Source of the DNA: an uncultured Lachnospiraceae bacterium
GTDB taxonomy: Bacteria; Bacillota_A; Clostridia; Lachnospirales; Lachnospiraceae
NCBI GenBank assembly: GCA_910587495.1
Contig: CAJUMT010000118.1
Location: 1-10,715, forward strand
Length of the DNA stretch: 10,715 bases
Direction: 5' to 3'
Under the pieces are notes generated by a model. The model saw only the letters and a program-made list of their open reading frames with translations, was not told where the DNA came from and did no database searches. Shown here piece by piece: positions 6,778 to 10,715 of the stretch (the stretch's first letter is position 1; the number at the start of each line of letters is the position of its first letter). The position numbers and the translations under genes were made by a program.

Positions 6778-6806
6778 ACTATAACAGATATGTCAAAAAA
6801 TGGCAA
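6778..6806 (-). promoter_or_regulatory. Sigma-A promoter of the histidine kinase gene
   Basis: Read on the minus strand: TTGCCA (6801-6806), a 17-base spacer, then TATAGT (6778-6783) preceded by TGT as an extended -10. Transcription would start near 6771, about 14 bases before the kinase ATG, giving a very short leader. Confidence 0.7.
6791..6797 (+). promoter_or_regulatory. Possible fourth Spo0A box, opposite orientation, inside the kinase promoter spacer
   Basis: TGTCAAA at 6791-6797, followed by more A, fits the relaxed Spo0A box TGTCRAA. It lies between the -35 and -10 of the kinase promoter, in the orientation opposite to the three-box cluster. A single relaxed match in AT-rich DNA is weak evidence alone. 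Confidence 0.35.
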
Positions 6807-6815
6807 ATAAAATCG

Positions 6816-6842
6816 TTCGACAAATTTCGACATAATTCGACA
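6816..6842 (-). promoter_or_regulatory. Three tandem Spo0A boxes
   Basis: TTCGACA occurs at 6816-6822, 6826-6832 and 6836-6842, exactly 10 bp apart. On the minus strand each reads TGTCGAA, the core of the Spo0A box (TTTGTCGAA); two of the three are preceded by TT. With a kinase start of transcription near 6771 they cover roughly -45 to -71, an activating position on one helix face. They also cover the place where a promoter for the divergent HIT gene would have to lie (TATAAA at 6846-6851). Confidence 0.8.
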
Positions 6843-6860
6843 AATTATAAAACAGCGGAA

Positions 6861-6934
6861 CCCCGGAAGCGCCAGATCAACGAGCGGACGACGTAAGGAG
6901 GCCGGGAATTGATCTCCAACCGGCGCTGTAGGGG
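6861..6934 (+). other. Structured leader region before the HIT gene
   Basis: Left arms CCCC (6861-6864) and AGCGCCAGATCAA (6868-6880) pair with right arms TTGATCT (6909-6915), GGCGCT (6922-6927) and GGGG (6931-6934). That is 17 base pairs, interrupted by a 3x3 internal loop and a 6-base bulge CCAACC, around a 28-base loop. The loop holds AAGGAGG at 6895-6901. There is no U tract, so it is not a simple terminator. It could be a cis-regulatory leader or a small RNA. I do not recognise a known riboswitch class. Confidence 0.4.
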
Positions 6935-6950
6935 TGTAGCGGAACTTTAA
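6909..6950 (+). CDS. Possible 13-codon leader peptide (speculative)
   Basis: AAGGAGG at 6895-6901 is 7 bases before a TTG at 6909 that opens a 13-codon frame, MISNRRCRGVAEL, ending in TAA at 6948-6950. The stop is directly before the AGGAGG of the HIT gene. The initiation site sits in the loop and arm of the predicted hairpin. TTG starts are uncommon and the peptide resembles nothing known to me, so this may be coincidence. Confidence 0.2.
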   Translation: MISNRRCRGVAEL

Positions 6951-6965
6951 TAGGAGGATAACCTT

Positions 6966-7379
6966 ATGAAAAATAAAGACTGTATTTTCTGTAAAATCGC
7001 AAATGGAGAGATCCCATCTACTACTTTATATGAGGATGAAGAATTTCGCGTAATCCTGGATATGGGTCCTGCCACCAGGGGACATGCGCTTTTACTTCCT
7101 AAGGAACACTATGCAGATCTGTTCGAACTGGACGACGAAACGGCTTCCAAGGTGCTTATAAGAGCCAAAAGGATTGCGCGCAGGATGAAAGACGCTCTGG
7201 GGGCAGACGGATTTAATCTTGTACAGAATAACGGAGAAGCCGCGGGGCAGACCGTATTTCATTTCCATATGCATCTGATTCCGCGCTACCAGGACGACCA
7301 TGCAGGTATTCTCTGGAAGCCTGGAATGGTCACGCCGGAAGAAATGAAAAAGATCAAAGAATTAGTCGATGACCAGTAG
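6966..7379 (+). CDS. HIT-family nucleotide hydrolase (HinT-like)
   Basis: HIT proteins of this type hydrolyse nucleoside phosphoramidates or acyl-adenylates in the cytosol through a nucleotidyl-His intermediate. The 137-residue product has CIFC at 6-9 (Cys6 and Cys9, zinc ligands in this subgroup), GHALLLPKEHY at 39-49 (His48, third ligand) and the histidine triad HFHMHL at 99-104 with nucleophile His101. NLVQNNGEAAGQTV at 84-97 is the usual phosphate-binding loop. Length is normal. AGGAGG at 6952-6957 lies 8 bases before the ATG. It is divergent from the histidine kinase gene and preceded by the structured leader; its promoter would overlap the Spo0A boxes. The physiological substrate is unknown for most such proteins. 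Confidence 0.94.
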   Translation: MKNKDCIFCKIANGEIPSTTLYEDEEFRVILDMGPATRGHALLLPKEHYADLFELDDETASKVLIRAKRIARRMKDALGADGFNLVQNNGEAAGQTVFHFHMHLIPRYQDDHAGILWKPGMVTPEEMKKIKELVDDQ

Positions 7380-7438
7380 AAGTAACTATTTGGATATACT
7401 GCCTGTCGGGCGATTGATAAGGGGTGTTGATTATTGTT

Positions 7439-7969
7439 ATGAATGAAAAGGATCATCGTCTGGATGATTACTTTGAGAAGTATAATGAACTGGTAATCAA
7501 CAATGTCAAATTGTTTGTGGAATATCATACAGCAGAAGATATCTGTCAGGAAGCTTTTATTCGCCTGGGTTTAAGGCTGAACAACATAAAACCAGAGTGC
7601 GTACCAGGCTGGTTGCTTCAAGTATCCGAACGTCTGGCAATAGATTTTATGAGAAAAGGCGGACAGTACAAGACGTATATAGGACTGGAGAATTATGACG
7701 AAACTTTGTACGATTTGGACGCAGATCCCAGTCACATTGTGGTGGAAAAAGAAGATATCAGAGAACACAGAATTGTATTGGAGCGCCTGAAGAAAGAAAA
7801 ACCGCAATGGTATGACGTATTGTTTATGAGTCTCTATGAAGGAATGGACAATCATGCCATTGCTTTGGAAATGGGAATCAAACCGAGTCTGGTAAGCAAA
7901 TGGAAAGAAAGAGCTATCAAGTGGCTTAAGAAAGCTTATGAAAAAGAATATAAAGAAAGGGACCGGTGA
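7439..7969 (+). CDS. Small sigma-70-family (ECF-like) RNA polymerase sigma factor
   Basis: Probably directs RNA polymerase to a small set of promoters. The 176-residue product has a region-2-like part (AEDICQEAFIRL at 32-43 and GWLLQVSERLAIDFMRKG at 57-74) and a region-4 helix-turn-helix (ALEMGIKPSLVSKWKERAIK at 142-161), the typical ECF two-domain build, joined by an acidic linker of about 84-106. The start is uncertain: AAGGGG at 7419-7424 is 14 bases before this ATG, rather far. A GTG at 7424 and a TTG at 7427 in the same frame would add 5 or 4 residues but sit on top of or right after the ribosome site. No clear promoter was seen in the 59 bases after the HIT gene, so the two may be co-transcribed. 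The divergent helix could make it a non-sigma HTH regulator. Confidence 0.8.
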   Translation: MNEKDHRLDDYFEKYNELVINNVKLFVEYHTAEDICQEAFIRLGLRLNNIKPECVPGWLLQVSERLAIDFMRKGGQYKTYIGLENYDETLYDLDADPSHIVVEKEDIREHRIVLERLKKEKPQWYDVLFMSLYEGMDNHAIALEMGIKPSLVSKWKERAIKWLKKAYEKEYKERDR

Positions 7970-7982
7970 AAGTCCCCTCTTT
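7952..7982. terminator. Bidirectional terminator between the sigma gene and murG
   Basis: GGGAC at 7959-7963 pairs with GTCCC at 7972-7976, and AAAG at 7952-7955 with CTTT at 7979-7982. On the minus strand the stem is followed by TTTCTTTATATTC, a good U-rich tail for murG. On the plus strand the tail CTCTTTAG is weaker, and the stem contains the sigma gene stop. The two genes are convergent, so one shared element is expected. Confidence 0.5.
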
Positions 7983-7989
7983 AGATGAA

Positions 7990-9054
7990 TTATCCGACAG
8001 CTTCTTCGATTAGTTTTAAGATCGCGCCGATCGCGTCGGACTGGGTGCAGGACGCCATAGCGTCTATATAATCCTGTCGATGCGCAGACAGACGCCGGAC
8101 AGCTTCTGTCAGATGCGTTTCCGTCAGGTCTTCTTCTGTGAGTACCATGGAGAAACCTTGACGCTCAAAAGATCTGGCATTGAGGATCTGATCCCCTCTG
8201 CTGGCATGGGCGGACAGAGGGATCAAAAGGGCAGGTTTTCTAAGGGCCAGAAGTTCGCAGATGGCGTTGGCTCCTGCCCGTGAGATGACGAGATCGCACA
8301 GAGCGAACAGATCCGGAAGTTCGTCTCCTATATATTCATACTGGACATATCCTTTGGTTCCTTTGAAAGAGTCGTCCAGCTTGCCTTTGCCGCACAGATG
8401 GATGACCTGATATTCTTTTAGAAGTTCCGGCAGGGCTTTTCGGACCGCCTGATTGACAGAAGCGGCGCCTAAACTGCCTCCCATGACCATCAGCACCGGT
8501 TTGCGGGGGGTAAATCCGGTCATAGTAAGCGCGGCTGTGCGGCTGCCTTCTAAGAGTTCTTTTCGGATGGGACAGCCGGTCAGTACTGCTTTTTCTTTCG
8601 GCAGATAGTCGAGGGTCTCGGGAAAATTACAGCAGACCTTGGTGGCGGAAGGCATACTGAGTTTGTTGGCCAGGCCGGGCGTTAAATCGGATTCGTGGCA
8701 AATGACCGGTATATGGCGTCTCTTAGCGGCCATTACCACCGGTACGGAGACGAAGCCTCCTTTGGAGAAGACTACATGGGGCTTTAGCTTTTTCATTAGG
8801 CTGGACGCCTCGGCAAAGCCTTTCAGGACCCGAAACGGATCGGTAAAATTTTTCAGGTCAAAATAGCGCCGGAGTTTCCCCGAGGAAATTCCGTAGTAGG
8901 GGATTCCCTGGGTCTGGATCAGTTTTTTCTCAATCCCGTCCATGGAACCGATATAAGAGATCTCATACCCCGCCGCGCGCAGACGGGGAAGAAGCGCGAT
9001 ATTTGGCGTGACGTGCCCTGCGGTGCCGCCGCCTGTAAGTATAATTCGTTTCAT
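7990..9054 (-). CDS. murG: UDP-GlcNAc:lipid I N-acetylglucosaminyltransferase MurG
   Basis: Adds GlcNAc to lipid I to make lipid II on the inner face of the membrane, the last cytosolic step of peptidoglycan precursor synthesis. The 354-residue GT-B protein has the N-terminal glycine loop TGGGTAGH at 7-14 with His14, SKGGFVSVPVV at 97-107, CHESD at 119-123, GCPIR at 160-164, the second glycine loop VMGGSLGAASVN at 190-201, and the UDP-GlcNAc site SRAGANAICELLA at 258-270 with PLSAHASRGDQILNA at 279-293. Length is normal. The start is the ATG at 9054, with GGAGGG at 9063-9068 8 bases upstream; a longer frame from 9156 would overlap the -35 box. It stands alone on the minus strand instead of in a division and cell wall cluster, which is common in Lachnospiraceae. 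A paralogous GT-B transferase is possible but less likely. Confidence 0.93.
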   Translation of the reverse strand: MKRIILTGGGTAGHVTPNIALLPRLRAAGYEISYIGSMDGIEKKLIQTQGIPYYGISSGKLRRYFDLKNFTDPFRVLKGFAEASSLMKKLKPHVVFSKGGFVSVPVVMAAKRRHIPVICHESDLTPGLANKLSMPSATKVCCNFPETLDYLPKEKAVLTGCPIRKELLEGSRTAALTMTGFTPRKPVLMVMGGSLGAASVNQAVRKALPELLKEYQVIHLCGKGKLDDSFKGTKGYVQYEYIGDELPDLFALCDLVISRAGANAICELLALRKPALLIPLSAHASRGDQILNARSFERQGFSMVLTEEDLTETHLTEAVRRLSAHRQDYIDAMASCTQSDAIGAILKLIEEAVG

Positions 9055-9093
9055 ATGTTGTGCCCTCCGTGGCATGATCGTGAGGCCTTCGCG

Positions 9094-9107
9094 CCGGAAT
9101 CTTCCGG
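9094..9107. repeat. Short palindrome in the murG leader
   Basis: CCGGAATCTTCCGG is a perfect inverted repeat with almost no loop. It lies between the murG promoter and ribosome site. Part of it, AATCTTCCG at 9098-9106, recurs inverted as CGGAAGATT at 9164-9172, just upstream of the promoter. It could be an operator or a small hairpin; function unknown. Confidence 0.4.
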
Positions 9108-9127
9108 ACACAGGGCCTGCCGCTAAC

Positions 9128-9156
9128 ATTATGATATAGCCTTGGAAAAAAGTCAA
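9128..9156 (-). promoter_or_regulatory. Sigma-A promoter of murG
   Basis: On the minus strand TTGACT (9151-9156), a 17-base spacer and CATAAT (9128-9133). The start of transcription would be near 9121, leaving a leader of about 65 bases before the murG ATG. Confidence 0.7.
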
Positions 9157-9185
9157 CGGGATTCGGAAGATTGGATGGAGAATGC

Positions 9186-9944
9186 ATGAAATATGGAATG
9201 AACGACTGGCTGAAAGAAAAGATGGATCAGGATCTGATAGCCATGGCGGAAAAACGGGAAAAAATATTAAGGGAAACGGTCAAGCCGGAAGGCTCCCCCA
9301 TGTCTATTGACCGCCTGGAGGCGATTCACAGGGAGGTCGCGGCCAGAAGCCTCGCAGTTCGCAAAAAGCGCCTGCACCGCCGGACTTTTGTCGTGGCGGC
9401 GCTGGTGGCGGTACTTTGTATCGGCATGGGTGTGGTGAGCAGTGGAAAGAAGGTGTATATACCCGAACTGTTCCACAGGGAACGCGGGGAGGAAGTTACG
9501 ACGAAGGTTAATAATGCGGATGCTGTTGCAAGAAAGGAAGATGAAGAGGAAATTTGCCTAGAGATCGAGGATAAAATGGGCGTTTTGCCGGTTCGATTTG
9601 GATATAGGCCAGAGCGGATGGATCTGGTTAAATATACGATTGACGACGGGGCAAATGAAGCCATTCTAAGATATGTGTTAGGAGAAAATGAATTACATGT
9701 ATATATCAGCAAAGATCATGAAGACGCTTCAATTAATTATCAGGTAGACGGCGTAAAGCTGGATACGGCATTTTTAATGTCATGCGGGCTGGATGTAGAG
9801 ATTTTCGAGTATAAGGATCCATTTGATAATACATATTTTGTGACTTCATTTGAATATCTGAACACTTACTATTTAATCAATGGAATAATGGAACAGGAAG
9901 ATTTTAAAAAAATTATTGAAAATATTGTCATAAAAAATGTCTGA
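9186..9944 (+). CDS. Single-pass membrane protein, DUF4367/anti-sigma-like
   Basis: A 252-residue protein with a charged cytosolic N-terminus (1-66, mostly helical and rich in Lys, Arg and Glu), one membrane helix at about 67-85 (TFVVAALVAVLCIGMGVVSS), and a C-terminal outer domain of about 165 residues. The end (FVTSFEYLNTYYLINGIMEQ and the residues after it) resembles the DUF4367 fold often encoded next to clostridial ECF-type sigma factors, so an anti-sigma or signal-sensing role is plausible; no zinc HxxxCxxC motif is present. The ATG at 9186 is preceded by GGAG at 9177-9180; a TTG at 9171 would add 5 residues. The gene is divergent from murG. Its first half is GC-rich and its second half clearly AT-rich. 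Assignment of the family is by eye and moderate. Confidence 0.7.
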   Translation: MKYGMNDWLKEKMDQDLIAMAEKREKILRETVKPEGSPMSIDRLEAIHREVAARSLAVRKKRLHRRTFVVAALVAVLCIGMGVVSSGKKVYIPELFHRERGEEVTTKVNNADAVARKEDEEEICLEIEDKMGVLPVRFGYRPERMDLVKYTIDDGANEAILRYVLGENELHVYISKDHEDASINYQVDGVKLDTAFLMSCGLDVEIFEYKDPFDNTYFVTSFEYLNTYYLINGIMEQEDFKKIIENIVIKNV

Positions 9945-10017
9945 AGGTGTCAAAAACCGGATGCTCAATCGTTATTATAATGTAGGCCTACAAAATCTGG
10001 AAGGAAAGGAGGATATC

Positions 10018-10512
10018 ATGCGGCGGAACTGGAAGACAAAAGGTACCATTGTCTTGGCAGGCCTATTCCTTTTGGGAAGCAGCCTTACGGCTTTCGCGCA
10101 GGAAGAAGTGACCCCGCCCGGCTATCATGTATATGATGTGCAGGAGGACGAGGTATCGGACGCCTGGTATGGAATCGCCCGAGGCGCTTATCTCCAGGGG
10201 GGACTCTGCAAACTGACCCACGGAGATACCGGTTACGCGGTTTGTTCAGGTACGACCTTTGCTCACAGGGAAAGTGACAGAGTGTATGTGCGTGTATACC
10301 TGGACTGGAGCGACACCGGCACCGGCGGCTGGACGACCTATGACACATATTGGACCATGGTTGAAACGAAGGATTCCTATACACATGTGTCCAGCGGTCC
10401 GTTTAAGGTCAAAAGGAATAAATACCACAGTGCAAGAGGCGCGCATTCTGTGACCCAGGATGGCTTCACGGAAGCAACGACTACCTGCACAGACGCCCTA
10501 TTCTTTGACTGA
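10018..10512 (+). CDS. Small secreted protein of unknown function (possibly DUF6147)
   Basis: A 164-residue protein with a classical signal peptide: MRRNWKTKG, a hydrophobic core at about 10-22, and a probable cut after AFA at 25-27. The mature part starts with a short acidic and Pro/Gly stretch, followed by a Tyr/Thr/Trp-rich beta-type domain with VYVRVYLDWS at 89-98 and repeated aromatic positions, and ends in LFFD. Cys64, Cys76 and Cys157 could form a disulfide outside the cell. It resembles small exported proteins of gut clostridia that I believe are called DUF6147; that name is from memory and unverified. AAAGGAGG at 10005-10012 is 5 bases before the ATG and decides the start. It follows the membrane protein by 73 bases and may be in the same transcript; a TATAAT at 9976-9981 without a good -35 could be a second start. 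Confidence 0.75.
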   Translation: MRRNWKTKGTIVLAGLFLLGSSLTAFAQEEVTPPGYHVYDVQEDEVSDAWYGIARGAYLQGGLCKLTHGDTGYAVCSGTTFAHRESDRVYVRVYLDWSDTGTGGWTTYDTYWTMVETKDSYTHVSSGPFKVKRNKYHSARGAHSVTQDGFTEATTTCTDALFFD

Positions 10513-10672
10513 TCACCAAAGTATTTGGGCGAACGAATTTCAACGCTGAGTTGAAACCCCTAAAAACAACGCAAGTCTGTCTGGAAACGAATCGGAATGT
10601 TTCTGACGCGGACAAATAAAACAAATTGCTCAGGCTTGTCCTATCCCAAACAAGCCGTTGTATTGTTAGGGC
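10513..10672. other. Hairpin-rich intergenic stretch
   Basis: No credible gene. It has several inverted repeats in a row: TTTCAAC/GTTGAAA (10538-10544 and 10550-10556), GAAAC/GTTTC (10584-10588 and 10599-10603), GGCTTGT/ACAAGCC (10633-10639 and 10650-10656), and AGGGC/GCCCT (10668-10672 and 10676-10680). None is followed by a U tract, so none is a clear terminator of the secreted-protein gene. Confidence 0.5.
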
Positions 10673-10715
10673 ATGGCCCTGTTCTCCATTGAGGAGTTTT
10701 TCGCTGATCCGAAAA
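10673..10715 (+). CDS. Possible start of a gene running off the right edge
   Basis: An ATG at 10673 opens a frame to the window end reading MALFSIEEFFADPK. Codon choice and amphipathic sequence look gene-like, and an in-frame TAG at 10667-10669 rules out a longer start. However, no ribosome site is seen at the right distance and the ATG sits in the loop of a small hairpin. I do not recognise the protein. Confidence 0.3.
   Translation, partial: MALFSIEEFFADPK

Noticed and set aside
6778..6796. TTGACA (minus strand, 6791-6796) as the -35 of the histidine kinase
   Set aside because: Only 7 bases separate it from the TATAGT -10. TTGCCA at 6801-6806 has a 17-base spacer. The same bases were kept as a possible Spo0A site.
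9055..9156. N-terminal extension of MurG to 9156
   Set aside because: It would run through the murG promoter and leader, and the family begins at MKRIILTGGGTAGH with a good GGAGGG before it.
9937..10017. Longer start for the secreted protein overlapping the previous gene
   Set aside because: It would put 27 polar residues before a normal signal peptide; AAAGGAGG sits 5 bases before the ATG at 10018.
10486..10714. Open minus-strand frame of about 75 codons at the right edge
   Set aside because: No ATG start, no recognisable protein, overlaps the end of the secreted-protein gene and the hairpin-rich stretch; could only be real as a partial gene from beyond the edge.
1..10715. CRISPR arrays, tRNA or rRNA genes, complete insertion sequences
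   Set aside because: No regularly spaced long repeats, no cloverleaf or rRNA core sequence, and no transposase motifs were seen on either strand.

Overview
The window looks like a chromosomal segment from a spore-forming, low-to-mid GC Firmicute, most likely a gut clostridium of the Lachnospiraceae type. Reasons: strong AGGAGG-type ribosome sites before most genes, sigma-A promoters with 16-17 bp spacers, three perfect Spo0A boxes before a sporulation-kinase-like histidine kinase, a stand-alone MurG, and a sigma factor plus a single-pass DUF4367-like protein. The species cannot be named from sequence reading alone.

Layout, left to right. (1) 1-52: the last codons of an upstream gene. (2) 75-2294: a two-gene type II restriction-modification unit behind one strong promoter. 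It encodes a C5 cytosine DNA methyltransferase and a NotI-family restriction endonuclease with the Cys cluster and PD-(D/E)XK-like core of that family. It looks more AT-rich than its neighbours and is probably acquired. (3) 2327-4915: an operon of an FGGY sugar kinase (sedoheptulokinase-like) and phosphopentomutase deoB, feeding pentose/heptose phosphate pools. (4) 4955-5990: its own promoter, then one reading frame that joins a GIY-YIG nuclease domain to a YfbR-like HD phosphohydrolase domain. A perfect Shine-Dalgarno and GTG sit inside the frame, exactly where a free HD protein would begin. (5) 6008-6842: a minus-strand soluble histidine kinase without a sensor domain, with Spo0A boxes upstream. 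(6) 6861-7379: a long base-paired leader, then a HIT-family hydrolase gene. (7) 7439-7969: a small sigma-70-family factor. (8) 7990-9156: minus-strand murG with its own promoter, ending in a shared bidirectional terminator. (9) 9186-9944: a single-pass membrane protein resembling DUF4367/anti-sigma proteins. (10) 10018-10512: a small secreted protein. (11) 10513-10715: a hairpin-rich tail, with a possible gene start running off the right edge.

The most notable points are the Spo0A-box cluster next to a sensorless kinase (a possible feedback loop on sporulation phosphorylation), the internal start in the GIY-YIG/HD fusion, the NotI-family R-M pair, the structured leader before the HIT gene, and a sigma gene separated from a candidate anti-sigma gene by an inverted murG. 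All family assignments come from motif recognition by eye; no searches were run.
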